Positions 44,442 through 56,274 of a DNA stretch of 64,000 bases are shown in pieces. Numbering within the stretch: position 1 is the stretch's first letter; every line of letters starts with the position of its first letter. Location: NCBI RefSeq assembly GCF_020379485.1, contig NC_063449.1, forward strand, positions 33,229,473 to 33,293,472, read 5' to 3'. Under the pieces are notes generated by a model. It saw only the letters and a list, made by a program, of their open reading frames with translations. It had not been told where the DNA came from and did not search any database. Source of the DNA: Brassica napus (Eukaryota; Streptophyta; Magnoliopsida; Brassicales; Brassicaceae). Position numbers and translations under genes: made by a program.

Positions 44442-44749
44442 GTTTCAGGTGTTAGAGTTCAAGTTAAAAGAAATGCAGTCAAAAAAAATATTGAAAATAT
44501 TTATAAAAAAGTCTATGTTCTGTGTTTTGGTCAGGACTATTATATTGGTTAAGACGGCACTGGGTTCGTCTTATTGGAGTCGATAAGGTCGGTGGAAAAA
44601 GCCATACACAGAACTAACTCACAAGACAGACGATCCGTGACCTCTCACTTTCACTCCTCTCCTTTGTCTTTCTAACTATTTCGGAACTCTCGGGATTTGA
44701 TTTCCATTGTCTCGATGTTTTTTTTGCTAGATTCTAATTATGACTCTAA

Positions 44750-44970
44750 GAACATTAGCATTGGTTAAAATTTCACTAGATTTTTTTGACAGTAAATTTA
44801 CATATTTAAAATTATAGATTAGTATAAAAGTGACATGTGTAACAATTGTCTTTCAAAAATGTGTTTGTGTATCTGAAAGAAAAAAACACATTTTCTCTCT
44901 TTTGTCTTTAATTTAAATCATTTATTTTATTGAAAAAATCCATTGAGAAATTCAACCAATGCTAATGCTC
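44750..44970. mobile_element. Tourist-like MITE
   Basis: 221 bp, left end GAACATTAGCATTGG, right end CCAATGCTAATGCTC (one mismatch in the 15-bp inverted repeat), TSD TAA (44747-44749, 44971-44973). Non-coding. Confidence 0.85.
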
Positions 44971-44973
44971 TAA

Positions 44974-47072
44974 AAACCGTTTCATTGCAAAAGTTGTTCT
45001 TAATTATGAATATTTCACAATTTCTAAAACATAATTGTACTTATTAATTGGTGTGAGATACTCAAAATTGAGAACTCTTTCAATGAAGTTTCTCTAAACA
45101 TGGTCTTGGATATATGAATAACAACGTCAAAACTCAACCCCTTGGGCAGGCCAGGTTCACAAAAGCATACATATCGACTGTTTGAAGGTCTGGTTAACAA
45201 ACCGACTCTTGATAAAGTTAGTTCCCTAGTGGATTCATTCTTTGCTTCGTCTTTATAAATTCTCTTAAATTGCGAGCTCTGTGAGCTTCTTGTAAACATA
45301 AACGCATTTACTATTTTGGTTCGTTAAAGGAGGAGCATTCACTTTCCAACCCAAAAAAAAGTCAAAATTTAAACCAGATCATAAAAATTAGTTTAAACTG
45401 TATCAATATATACAGAAAAAAAACAGCGAATAGTAGACAGTAAAAATACAAATAGTTGTGTTAAAACAAATCGTAAAGAGTGATCACGAAACTTGTTTAA
45501 AACAAAAGAAAGTATACGCAAGAAGAGTAGTGGGTCATAACTAAGAAGAAGTGCAAGCTGTAACATGAGGTATATAAACAGAATCCATTTATGTATACGG
45601 AAACGTAGAAGTCTACACTTATACAGTAATACATTGGCTTTTAGTTTTTTGACCTCTTAAGAAATATTAACATAAAAACAAGAATTTCAAATAATTTATA
45701 GATAAAAATATGGTGGAGAAAACATATACCGAATCATTTGTAAATAAAGAGACCACGAATAGTACAACCTATTTTCCCACCAATATATTATATTCTCTTC
45801 TCCGCCTACGCACAACTTTTATACGCATCAACCGACCCACTTAAAGAAAAATATATCGCATTTACACCTAAACATTTTTTTTTTTTTTGTAAAATATACA
45901 CCTAAACATTACTATGCTGCTAACTGATAAACCCCGCACCAGAGTGAAATACGTAAAATAATAACATACTTGCAATTTAAAATCAATTATGTATTTGCAA
46001 TTTTTTTCTCTGCTTGTAAAAATATATTTCAAATTTAATAAAGCATAGAGAGGACACGAAATATTATATAATATTTCTTGTTGTTTCTATTTTAGTAATT
46101 TGATGGTGGTAATTGTTTAACATTGAGTTTATTTTTTGTTTACTTCATTTTAATTAATTTTAAGTTTATAAAAACGTAATATAATCTAATTTTATTCAGT
46201 CTATTTTATAGATTCTTAAAATATATACTAAACGAAAAAAAATTCAAATGAGCTGAACTAAAAGCATAACCTTCTTTTTCAGATCTTCAATGAAAGAATG
46301 AAATCATTTTATGTTGCGTAAAACGAAAAAAAGAGAGAATAGGTTATGCAACTTAATTTTACTCAAACTGTTCTGTTATACAAATATATAAAATTTACAG
46401 GAATTCTTCCGGCTTCATCTTCCTTTTTCAGTCTTTCTTTCTATAAAGATATTCATGGTTTTATTTTTAATATATTAAATGACCTTAGACCAAAAAAAAT
46501 AGATTAAATGACCAAACATCAAAGTAAAGAGTTTAATATTTATTTATTTTTATATTTGAAATTGATGACATATGGTAAAATATTGAGTGTTCTATTTAAT
46601 ATTACTATTTTAATAATCATGGTAAAGTCGGTCCAATTAAAAAAAAGATGAAGAGCGCTTTCAGCTTAACACGTAAGCATATTCCTCAAAGTTGTCATTT
46701 AACCAATGTTACATAATTAATATTTGGGTGATTAATTAACCATCTTTTCATCTCTTGGCCATTTATAGTTAAAAACATAATTACTAAAAAATATATATAA
46801 TTGCTGTAAAAATTACAAATGACTTTTCTCTTAAAGAACTACAACTAAAAGCATTGCGTATAATTTGTTTTATTTTCTGATTTTCTCATGATCATCAATA
46901 ACTGTGTTAAAGTGTTAATTGGCTACTTGCTACCATATCCTATCGAATTCTGAAATTCGGAAAGGCAATTTCATTTATCCCAAAAAGGCAAAAATTATTC
47001 TATAAGAAATAAATAAAACAAAAGAATAGTCTCGACCAATGTATGGGGTCGACTATCCATGGAAATCAGGGA
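44974..47072. other. Long AT-rich intergenic region
   Basis: No supported gene. A 91-codon minus-strand frame (45024-45299) has no recognised similarity. The last ~1 kb is the upstream region of the GASA gene. Confidence 0.5.
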
Positions 47073-47080
47073 TATAAATA
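47073..47080 (+). promoter_or_regulatory. TATA box of the GASA gene
   Basis: TATAAATA, 111 bp before the ATG, leaving a plausible ~80-nt 5' UTR. Confidence 0.75.
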
Positions 47081-47183
47081 GAAGGCCTCCAAGTTCTCAA
47101 TAGACACAACAACTCAAAAACACATAGTATAATCTTCATTGAGCTAGCTCTCTCTCATATAATATTCATCTCCTTTGAGGATT

Positions 47184-47650
47184 ATGGCTATTTCAAAAGC
47201 TCTTGTTGCTTCTCTTCTCGTATCTCTTCTTGTTCTCCAACTCGTCGAGGCCGATGTGGTATGTATCTTTAATCACAAATACTCAATATTTTTTTTAACA
47301 TGCTTCTTACATTTATCGTTTTCCGAATATCCATTTAGGAAAGCTCAAACAAAAAGGATGGTTACGGCAGTAAAATTGGTAAAAATATCACCTTTATACG
47401 CACACACGTAAAACTTTATATTTTAATTAACGTCTAATTAGTAAGATTAATAACGTTTATGTACGTAGATTGTGGAAGTGCCTGTATAGCACGGTGCAAG
47501 CTCTCAAGTAGACCAAACCTTTGTCACAGAGCGTGCGGGACTTGTTGCGCCAGGTGCAACTGTGTGCCACCTAGCACCTACGGGAACCACGACAAGTGCG
47601 AGTGCTACGCTAACCTCACCACCCACGGTGGTCGCCGCAAGTGCCCTTAA
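47184..47650 (+). CDS. GASA11: GASA/snakin (gibberellin-regulated) peptide, GASA11-like, three exons
   Basis: Exons 47184-47258, 47339-47378 and 47469-47650 join in frame to 98 residues. Residues 1-22 are a signal peptide (MAISKALVASLL...VEA). A short variable linker (ESSNKKDGYGSK) follows. The C-terminal GASA domain of about 60 residues has all 12 cysteines in the family spacing (C..C...C....C...C..CC..C.C...C.C...C) and ends GGRRKCP. The peptide is secreted; relatives act in growth, redox and antimicrobial roles. The symbol rests on recalled similarity to Arabidopsis GASA11. The ATG at 47184 is the natural start; the upstream in-frame TTG at 47175 is not. Confidence 0.95.
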
Positions 47651-47976
47651 GTACTCAAGTTGCTGCGGATATTCAATTCAATGTCGTTTGCTAGAATTTG
47701 TCGGCGTATGCCTGTATGTGTGGTACTGTATTATTAATTGGTCTGTTTGTTGTAAGTTTTTGATTTTTATTCGTTTGGTGAAATAATCTCGTTGTATTTT
47801 TTCATTTTCTATATAAAGTTATGTTGCTTTATGAATGATTGATTATAATGCTTTCTCCTCAATGAATTGTCAGCTTTCTAAATGATTTTGACTTCGAAAA
47901 AACATGTTATATATGCATGCATCTATACTATTATTTATGAAATGATTTAGCTTATTTGTTATCTTCTCCATGATTT

Positions 47977-48770
47977 TAGTTAATTTGCCTACTTGTCATA
48001 TTTTCCATAATTTTATGATAAATCATTAGTTTAATTAATATTATTATTAATTTTTTTTTATTTTAATATCTATATATTTATCATGATATTTAAAATCATG
48101 ATAAACATGAACCTATTTTACCGATATATATACTATATTTTTTAAAAATATATTTTAATATATAATAAACATGATATTTAGGACATTTAATTAATAAATA
48201 GATATTAATAATATATACCGATAATATCATCATTACTTTTCTCTCATTTATAATTTTAATGACTAATATTTTAGCTAATAGTTAATTTCTCTGATTTTTA
48301 CTGAAAATATTGATCAAATACAGATTGTTATAAAATTTACATATAAGTATACTAATATATCTGAATTAATCAGTTTATTTAGTTAATTTGCTTATTTTTC
48401 ATCTTTTCCATAGTTATAGGATAAATCATTAGTTCAATTAATATTATTATTTAATTTGTTTATTTTGATATCTATATATTTATCATGATATTTAAAATAA
48501 TTAATAAACATTAATATATTTTACCAATATATATATACTAATATTTTTTAAAAATATATTTTAATATATAATTATCATGATATTTAGGAATTAATAAATA
48601 TATATTAACAATATCTATCGATAATATCATCATTACTTTTCTCTCATTTTATAATTTTAATGACTAATATTATAGCCAATTTCTCTGATTTTTATTGAAA
48701 ATATTGATCAAATACATATTATTATAAAATTTATATATAAGTATACTAATATATCCGAATTAATCGGTTT
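47977..48770. repeat. 403-bp tandem duplication
   Basis: The unit from 47977 (TAGTTAATTTGC) recurs from 48380 with about 90% similarity, with shared blocks such as TATTTATCATGATATTTAAAAT, the AATATCATCATTACTTTTCTC block and GAAAATATTGATCAAATACA. AT-rich, non-coding. Confidence 0.85.
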
Positions 48771-48931
48771 CTTTTGTTTATTCGGTTTGATCCCTTAATA
48801 TATTGAAAAATATTCATATACTGATGTTTTCTAAACATAACATCCTCGGTACTTCCAAATCCAAACTATTTTCTCTATTTCGGTTTGGTTCGGTTTTGAA
48901 TGGTTTGGTTTTACCAGATTGAACACTCCTA
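48765..48931. mobile_element. Fragment of the TAGGGGTGTTCAAT element
   Basis: TTATTCGGTTT and GGTTTGGTTCGGTTTT runs end in GATTGAACACTCCTA, the inverted terminus of the family. Only one end is present. Confidence 0.6.
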
Positions 48932-49511
48932 AACTATTGTTATTTGTTAATGTTTTATATTTGTAGTTTTTTTATAATCCTTATAGTACTACATGATTTC
49001 TTTTCAGTCCAAATACAATATGTGTTAGTTTCACATACAAAATTTCTTAATTTAGTTATTACTATAAAAAAGATTTTGATCCAAAATCTACATCACATAA
49101 ATAAAAATATGAAACAAAATAATACAATTTAATAAATTGATTACCAATATGAATATTGAAATTTTATAATTTATAATAATTTAAAATTTGTATCTAATTT
49201 AATTATTATTATTTTATTAAAAATTGTTAGATGTATAAATATATTAATCCGCACAAGGTGCAGGACATCAACTATTAAACATGTATTTCATGGATTTTTA
49301 TTAATTTATAAAGGTGTTCTCAAATTTTTATTAATTTACGTACAGCATAACCCATATGCATTTCAGGGATTTCGTTTTATTTGTGGAGACCGAGACCTTT
49401 GATCAGATTTTTATACACGATATTTTGTTAGCATCTATATTTATTTGGTACGCATAGACCCTATTCCCAACATTTGATCCACATAATCCATACAATACAA
49501 AATAGATTAAT
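48932..49511. other. Intergenic AT-rich DNA
   Basis: No gene seen. At 49250-49268 CCGCACAAGGTGCAGG resembles a decayed Helitron hairpin, but no CTAG follows. Confidence 0.45.
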
Positions 49512-49519
49512 AGCATAGG

Positions 49520-50449
49520 GAAGGAACTACAACGACGAGGTATGAACACTGCAGCCATGTGTCCTCGTTGTAAGAAAGAAGAAACAGCGATGCACGTCTT
49601 TTTTCAATTCCCGTTTGCCAAAGAAGTGTGGCTTCTTCTCCCCCTCAAATCACCAATTCACATAGCTGAGGAGGCGGATTTTAAAACTTTGGTGGTGAGA
49701 TCCAGAGAGATGATCTGTCTCCCACCTACAGGCATTAGAGCACCAGTGTTCCTGTGGATCTGCTGGTCCCTGTGGACAGCAAGAAACAAGTTAATTTTCG
49801 AAGACAAGACGGTTCAACCTTCGGAAGTAGCAACAAAATGATTAGCAACAGCTTTGGAATGGGACCAAGCCCAAAGCTTGGACAAATCGAGTAGGAGCGA
49901 AGCCTTACCGGTCAGATCGGCCCATCGACATGTCCCCAGACTCCCCCAAACGGACGCTCTGCTGCTTCGTAGATGCCGTTTGGGATGCTTCATCGAACCG
50001 AGCAGGTATTGTCTGGCTTTTCACCAGTGAGCTAACGGGATCCCTCTCATCAGGCGCCCGGATCATCGAGAATGTTGGCTCCCCTCTTATGGCCGAATCG
50101 TTGGCCCTCCGCAAAGGCATCACAAAAGCTATGGAATTAGGTTTTCCTTCAGTCACCTCTCCGACTGCGCAACGCTCATCAGAGCAATCTCCTCCCCAAA
50201 TCAGTTGAAAGAAATCTATGGTGTTCTTAAGGATATCAAAAGTCTCTCTGCCAACTTCGATTCTATCGTCTTCAATCACATCTCCTGTTCTCAGAACATA
50301 GAAGTTGATCTTTTAGCTAATCAGGTCCTTAAGGTCCATTGGTGTCCTTCTTGTTTTTCTGTGGACTAGCCTCTACGTTTTGGGCTTGAACCTCTACTTT
50401 CCTCTCTCCATTTTTAATTTATAAAAAGTATCAGTTGTTCAAAAAAAAA
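49520..50449 (+). mobile_element. 5'-truncated LINE with zf-RVT and RNase H remnants
   Basis: Plus-strand frames encode the zinc-binding tail of a plant LINE reverse transcriptase (CPRCKKEETAMHVFF, WICWSLWTARNKLIF) and then, across stops and frameshifts, an RNase H domain (DAVWDASSNRAGIVW, AESLALRKGI, DLLANQ). It ends with ~10 A at 50440-50449. AGCATAGG flanks it (49512-49519, 50450-50457). The RT catalytic part is missing. Confidence 0.88.
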
Positions 50450-51329
50450 AGCATAGGAAAAATCAAAAGGGATGACTAACGTTATAGGAATGATAGATAG
50501 CAAAGTACATAGGAATGAATAATATTATAGCAAAGTACGTTGCTGTAATCTATATTATAATGAGTCAGTTTCATCACTCTTGATGCGACACGTCAGCAGG
50601 TAAGCGGGCTCCACTTTTAAAAAGTGTGAAAAATGTCAAGTCTGTGGCTCGAACCCGAGTTATTGTGATATAAACACCAACATTTATACCACTAAACTAA
50701 AGGATACTTTGTACATTGATTACCGAAACTAATATGTATTTATGAAGGATTTCTTATAGTGGATCCCACACATAACTGTAATGTTTCAATACTCACGTGT
50801 AACTTTGATCATCGAAACCTATTTAGTAAAATCCGCATTCTGGCCCAATAAAACATATAAGTGGGCTAAATCTCTTTTGTATGTATCTAGGATTTTTATA
50901 GTACTCTGTCTCCACCGATAAACCGAAGCGTTACCCTTTTAGCTTATAAAAAAAAATTCTGAAACTTTTCATCTTCATCTCTCTATATCTCCAACGATTA
51001 GTTATGGTACCGTTTCACCTCTGAAACGATCCGTCTCAGTATATATAATTCCTCAAACAAACATTGAGGCCCAAATCTCTTATTAAATTACTCCTAAATT
51101 GAACTGTCACAGCTTTTAGCAACCTTCGAAGATGTCAGCCTCCAGTGTTGTTGTTGCTTAATTGGTCGTTGTCCCCGCCACCTTTCTCCGCCTAGAACAT
51201 AGTACCCAGGAAAATGTATTGACAATTTGACTTTCTATGGAATACTATATACCATATTTGTTTAATCAATATTCAAGCTATCAGTTTTAATACTTTAAGC
51301 GTATGTTTCTCTGGGCAGAATTCCGAGAT

Positions 51330-52340
51330 CCACGGTTATATCCCAGTTCGTGTGAATCACTACCATCCATCGCTACGATAGGGGGTCGATCGTGAAAGTT
51401 GATTGATCGCTTTGAAGTTGTCCGATTAACTAATATGATGTAAACTCTGTTGTGATGGGCTATAACGGAAAGTTATTTGGTTGCTAGGACTAACAGAGGT
51501 TGCAAGGCTGGGTACGTCTCAGGCGAAGCTGAAGGACGGTACAACTAGAGCGCCTATTGTCCGGTTTTTGTCGTGCCAACGTGCTATGGAACTTAAGCCT
51601 TCCTAGGAGAATCCAGATCACTTCGAAACGTCGGCTGTCATTTTCAACAAGTACCACCAAGATGTAAATTTTTTTTTATGTTTGTGGTGTGGTTCGACTC
51701 AAGATTGAAACTTTTGCTGATGAAATAATGATTTTGTGGATGCATGTCAATTAGATTTACGAGGCTACAAACTGTTCACTGTACATTGATAGGGAAAAAA
51801 TGGCTATGTATGGTTCAGTTGAAACACCGGTGTGGTGCAATGGGGATGGACATGGTAACCAAAGGTGTGCATAATGTTATTGAGTTCCTCAGCGATGATT
51901 CCCCTGACATGGATGTGATCGAAATCTCTGGTGAGTTCCTTTTTTATGGTATTGGTTTGATTTTAAAACAATGCTTTTTAGCTTAGTGTCAACTTGAGAC
52001 TTAAAAACTTGAAATTTATTGGTCAGATAACTTCTTCTCCGACCTTAACAAACCTGCTGCGGTGAACTGCATCGAGGGACATGGCAGTAATTAGAAGAGA
52101 GATAGGGAACAAGGTGTTGAAAACGAGTGTGTCTGGCTTGGTGGAGCTCAATATACTCAAGAACCTCACCGTCTATGTTGTTGCAGGCTCTCTAGGTGGA
52201 TTCAAATCTCATGCCAGCAACATAGTGTTTGATGTATTCATAGCTACTTGCCAAGATCCAGGCCAAAACATGGAGAGCTCTCAAATTGATGGAAGCAATC
52301 ACCGTACCATCACTATCTCCACCATCATAGAGAACCATGG
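51330..52340 (+). pseudogene. HMG-CoA reductase pseudogene fragment (intron retained)
   Basis: Broken frames follow HMGR in order: TNRGCKA (~51490), RAPIVRF (~51550), ENPDHFETSAVIFN (~51610), FTRLQTVHCT (~51760), AMGMDMVTKGVHNV (~51840) and DSPDMDVIEISG. A GT..AG intron (51931-52026) follows, then [42 protein letters not shown] and [14 protein letters not shown]. Stops (after RYN and KPS) and indels make it non-functional; the catalytic DAMGMN block is degraded to GAMGMD. The enzyme makes mevalonate for isoprenoids. Confidence 0.88.
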
Positions 52341-52349
52341 CAAGGTTGT

Positions 52350-52546
52350 CTAATTTTACTTCTCATCACGTTCATGTATTTCAGGAGCACAATGAGAACA
52401 TTCTTCCAAGCAGTGAAAGTGACGTAGGATTGGCAGCATCATCGGGCCCGTCTGTTTTGGGAGACAAGGTCGATGAGGAATGTGCTGCAACAAATCCTCC
52501 AGAGATTTCAGACGCTCAGAACAACCGTAAGTGCTGCCATGAGTGA
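52350..52546 (+). CDS. Unassigned acidic C-terminal-like frame in the Helitron
   Basis: The frame ends [28 protein letters not shown]. This resembles the acidic tails of Helitron RPA-like proteins in general character, but no domain is present and the frame upstream is AT-poor without a recognised gene. Confidence 0.3.
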
Positions 52547-53477
52547 TTGGAAATATCTATTATATTCTTATCAGCCCGTCAACGTCTTTTCTATGCATTT
52601 TTAAAAACTGCTATTATCTTTGTTTTCCATCATAAACTTTGGATATTTTTTTCCTTGCATGTTTTCTCTGTTCGGAGATTTTATTTATATTTTGGATTAT
52701 TAATGAAACGTTGACGGGTTCTAACTCATACAAGATTTGTCAGTGGTGTATTTTTTTGGTTTACCTATTTCTGACATTTTTTTGTTCACCATAAACTATT
52801 TTTAACAAAGTCGAGTAAAACTCTAAAAATAAATAATTTTGCAATCGTATAATTTTATAAATTTTTCTAGAGTTATAAATTTTTTTTAAAAAAATAGTTT
52901 ATTACAATTCTATATTTTTGAAATTAATTTAGGTAAAATAAAAAAATAATTTAATTTATTGTTCGATAAATTGTTTAATTTTTTTAATTCAAATTTTTTA
53001 TTTTGTTCCTTACACTATTTGTTTTATATACTAACAACTACCTAAGTAAATACTATACAATTTCATAAACTTTATCTTTTGAACATGAAAGCGCTAATAT
53101 TGCTAATGGTCGATCAAATCATTACGAAAATAATATATATGAATTCGCCGGTCATTCTTATATCAACTTAATCAAACTGTGTGATTTCCAAATGTTATAT
53201 TCATCACCATTATATACAACACGGAAAAACAAAAATAGAAAAAAATAAACGACAAAATCCCGTACACAAAACTACACAACGATCAATAACTTATCCGGCT
53301 CCGTGCTTGCGCGGAGGCTATACCCCTAGTTTACCAAGTAGGAATGCATTGGACAACAGCAATAAAAATAGTGTAAAGTGTTATAAATACTGATGGAAAA
53401 ATCCATTGTGCAATGGTTCTTTCCGTACAACGCCGCGCGGGGTTTATTTAGATAAATAAAAAATAACAGTAGACAAA

Positions 53478-53548
53478 GCCCCCGGCGAGGATCGAACTCG
53501 CGGCCTTTCGCTTACGAAGCGAACGCAATACCACTATGCTACGGAGGC
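53478..53548 (-). tRNA. tRNA-Thr (anticodon CGU)
   Basis: 71 nt, no intron. The acceptor stem GCCTCCG/CGGGGGC pairs with one G-U. The A box TAGCATAGTGG and B box GTTCGATCC fit. The anticodon stem TTCGC/GCGAA holds loop TTCGTAA, giving anticodon CGU (reads ACG). A T-run follows within ~20 nt on the minus strand (RNA polymerase III stop). It lies 149 bp from the Helitron end. Confidence 0.93.
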
Positions 53549-54193
53549 ATTTTGCTAAATGTTTCTAATGAAGTAATATTATCGGCTGCTTATTCAGGAG
53601 CTCAAGTTCTTTCAAAGTAAGTCTTGCCTATAAATTGTTGGTTTTTTCTTTTCGCTGTGCTCGGTTTATTTATGTGGGTCTTTCTTTCTTTTCGCTTCCA
53701 TGCCTTGGATGAGTCAACCAGTTTACAATAGCCAGCTCTCAACTGCAATTTATAGCCATCAGGTGAATAAGTATCTGCATAATAATGTGACTTTCAACTT
53801 GTAGATGCAGCAAATGTCTCCTTATCTAGCAGTCGATTCCAAACAGCTTACAACATAAACCAGCAGAAGCAGCAGCTTTAGAAAAGGCCGTGGGCTGCTC
53901 TGTGCAGACCAGCAACAAGTGGAAACACCGTGCCGCCATTATCGAACCACTACAGTAAACTAAACCTCTGCTTAAACCTGACTAGTACGTTGCTTCCTCC
54001 CCAAGATACAACAACAATGTATCTCAACAGCAACATCGTCTCGTGGTTACTGCAGCGACAATGTTAATGAGTCATCGCCATAACAATCCTTTACGGTTCG
54101 TGATGAACAGGCGAGATCATTGTTTGATTGTTTCCCATTTCTCTATGAAGATACAAGAATACCCTTGCAATTACTATGCAACGATCAGTCGTG
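53549..54193. other. Unassigned DNA between the tRNA and the LINE
   Basis: Mixed composition, no splice-consistent gene. Some pieces (53880-53960) look exon-like but are not recognised. Confidence 0.35.
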
Positions 54194-54208
54194 AAGATGT
54201 TTTGCTTT
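54194..54208. repeat. 15-bp target-site duplication of the LINE, left copy
   Basis: AAGATGTTTTGCTTT is repeated at 54635-54649 directly after the A tail. Confidence 0.92.
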
Positions 54209-54634
54209 CTTTGGAAGCTAGTCTTTGCACGGCTGGATCCTAACCGTGCACAGCTTTCCTCTCTTGGGAAGAACTTCTATCCTGGATACGAGTCTCCACT
54301 ACCTCAGCACCTTCCACATTGAAGAACCTCGCGACACAATCTCTGATTTACAACGTCTGGAGGCAGCGGAATACAGCAGTTCATCTATCAGGCTTCGCCT
54401 CAGCGCACACAACTTTCAACAGCATTGACAGGGATATCCGCAACACCATCAGTGCGAGAAGACATAGGAGGAAATTCTCTCCTCTTATGCAACTTTGGAT
54501 TAGATAGCTTGCTATCTTAATCTACTTTCATGTGATTGCCTTGTTTTTTATTCTTTTTTGCCAAGGTTTCACGTTTAGGCTTTTGTAACCCTGACCTTTC
54601 ATATCTATGATATTCACAATTTAGCAAAAAAAAA
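54209..54634 (+). mobile_element. Short 5'-truncated LINE
   Basis: 426 bp between 15-bp TSDs. A frame ending at 54507 carries the extreme C-terminus of a plant LINE RT protein (IYNVWRQRNTAVH and ARRHRRKFSPLMQLWI). A 3' UTR and A run end at 54634. Confidence 0.9.
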
Positions 54635-54649
54635 AAGATGTTTTGCTTT

Positions 54650-55069
54650 ATAGTTAAACTAGTTTCTAAGAATCAACAGTTGGTTGACAAAACAAAACAG
54701 AGTTTTGTTCTGTCTTCTCCGCAGAGTGAGATGGTGTTTCATAGGGAAAGGAAAAACAAAATCTAGGTTTCTACAATTTCCCTCTCCTTTTAGATTTGTT
54801 TTAACAACATAAACTGAGTTTCTTGTGCAGCAAGCTATTTATAGTTGTTTCATGGCATGACAAATATACTAAGTACAAACTATCACGTTTACGACATGAG
54901 CACTCGCTTATATAGAATATATTTCCGAAACCCTTAAAATGTACTCAAAAACATCGAAAAAGAAGAGTATTTTTAACGAAGTGGAGATGAAGAAACAAAT
55001 ATGTTTTGCGAGAGATTAGAGGATCCAGCCAAGATTGAGACATAACTTGAAGAAACAAATACGTACGAT
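54650..55069. other. Intergenic DNA
   Basis: No gene or repeat end recognised. Confidence 0.4.
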
Positions 55070-55408
55070 CTCAAAAAAGCAAAAAAGAATACAAGTGAGA
55101 AAATCTTTGTCTTCTCTCAAGAAAGAGCTTGAAAGGATAAAACAAGAGCTTCAGAAGCTGAGAATAGATCCTGAGGAACCCAACAAAAACTAACTTGGAT
55201 GGTACTGTTTTCAAAACCAAATTCGAAGGTGTTGGAACCTCATGTTGATGATGGACCAACTAGTACTAGTCCAAGGTTGAGATCCATAAGTGAGAAGAGA
55301 GGCGCGAAATTTGCAAACTCAACTACGAGTAATAATAATGGTTCGGTGGTGGAGATGTTTCTTGTGAGACACCCTTTGATAAATAAGGATAAGAAAAACA
55401 CTGTTTGA
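55070..55408 (+). pseudogene. Fragment resembling the C-terminus of a WEB-family protein
   Basis: One frame reads RKSLSSLKKELERIKQELQKL, a coiled-coil end. After a stop, another frame reads VLEPHVDDGP, RLRSISEKRGAKFAN and VVEMFLVRHPLINKDKK to a TGA. The coiled coil followed by a short KFAN block fits small WEB/DUF827 proteins linked to chloroplast movement, from memory only. The frameshift and absent N-terminus make it a remnant. Confidence 0.45.
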
Positions 55409-55410
55409 TA

Positions 55411-56001
55411 CCTTTGTTTATTGAAGGAATATTGTCAAAGAAAAAGATTTTGCAATGAAACAGCTTCTTTTATAAATTTTCCTTCTCTTCTTGTGTGTTT
55501 TGTTTTGGTTATGATAATAATGTCATATCTATGAGTATGACCTTGGTAAATGGTTCTTGAATACATTTATCTATTATACACTATCTATGTTATCCCCAAA
55601 GTATGTAAAGAATCTTGTGATGTTATCATTTTGAATGTCTATGGGTTTATAATCATGAACTTAAAACTCAAGAAACTGATCTCCAAACCCTAAAATGAAT
55701 CTTTCAACCTAGATGGAAATACTAGAAATTTATAAAGAAGCTAGACTAGTAAAAATTAAAAAAAAAATCACAATAGTTACATCCTATACATTTCTTTTTA
55801 AAGTAGGACAGTTTAAAATTATTGAAAATGCTATGAGTTTCTAAGAAAACTAGATTCAGAAACATATGTATACCTTATAAATGCTCATATAATATAAGTG
55901 TTTCATGATCATCACAACTCATATAGAACAAAATAAAAGCAGAGCCTTGAATCATCAAATGTTATAGCAAAAAAAGATACATGTGAGTTTTAGAGATGTG
56001 A
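55411..56001. other. Intergenic AT-rich DNA
   Basis: Likely holds the 3' UTR of the minus-strand gene at 56002. No other gene seen. Confidence 0.5.
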
Positions 56002-56274
56002 CTAAACGTAAAAACAGTCACGAACGTCAACTGACATGACCAGTTCTTGACCCGCATCACAAGACATAGTGGAAGACTTGTTGAAGAACTCAATGCAGTC
56101 TGCGATAGCTTCACTGAAGGGTACGTGAGATGAATAGTACGAACTACTGCACGATATCTTTGGCGGCTCAGACCTCTCTCCCTCACAACCGTTCTTCTTC
56201 CGGCGAGAGGAGGAAGGGATGGTGAGGTCGATGAGCCTCATGAAAATCTTTCGGAACTTGTGGAAGACCTTCAT
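56002..56274 (-). CDS. Small uncharacterised plant protein (90 aa)
   Basis: Starts MKVFHKFRKIFMRLIDLT; a basic, amphipathic N-terminus is followed by RRKKNG, then CSSSYYSSHVPFSEAIADCIEFFNKSS and a short tail to TAG. The SSSYYSS..F.EAIADCIEFFN pattern looks like a small conserved Brassicaceae family (sometimes labelled josephin-like), function unknown. The ATG at 56274 is chosen because upstream codons look like AT-rich leader; the frame stays open to 56385. Confidence 0.6.
   Translation of the reverse strand: MKVFHKFRKIFMRLIDLTIPSSSRRKKNGCEGERSEPPKISCSSSYYSSHVPFSEAIADCIEFFNKSSTMSCDAGQELVMSVDVRDCFYV

Larger units (their letters stand above)
50549..53329 (+). mobile_element. Helitron carrying a captured HMG-CoA reductase fragment
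   Basis: 2.78 kb. Starts TCTATATTATAATGAGTC after A (50548). Ends with a hairpin CTCCGTGC-TT-GCGCGGAG (one G.T pair), then CTAG (53326-53329) and T. These are Helitron terminal rules. The left ~450 bp is of the type seen in Brassica Helitron 5' ends. It contains HMGR-derived sequence at ~51330-52340 and an unassigned frame at 52337-52546. No Rep/helicase, so non-autonomous. Confidence 0.82.

Noticed and set aside
45024..45299. Minus-strand 91-codon frame
   Set aside because: No domain, no splice sites, and no similarity I recognise; kept only as part of the intergenic note.
49250..49290. Possible Helitron 3' end
   Set aside because: The hairpin is imperfect and CTAG is absent.
50640..50700. 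tRNA-like look of GGCTCGAACCCGAG ... ACCACTAAACTAAA
   Set aside because: No acceptor or anticodon stem can be folded; this motif is part of the Helitron left end.
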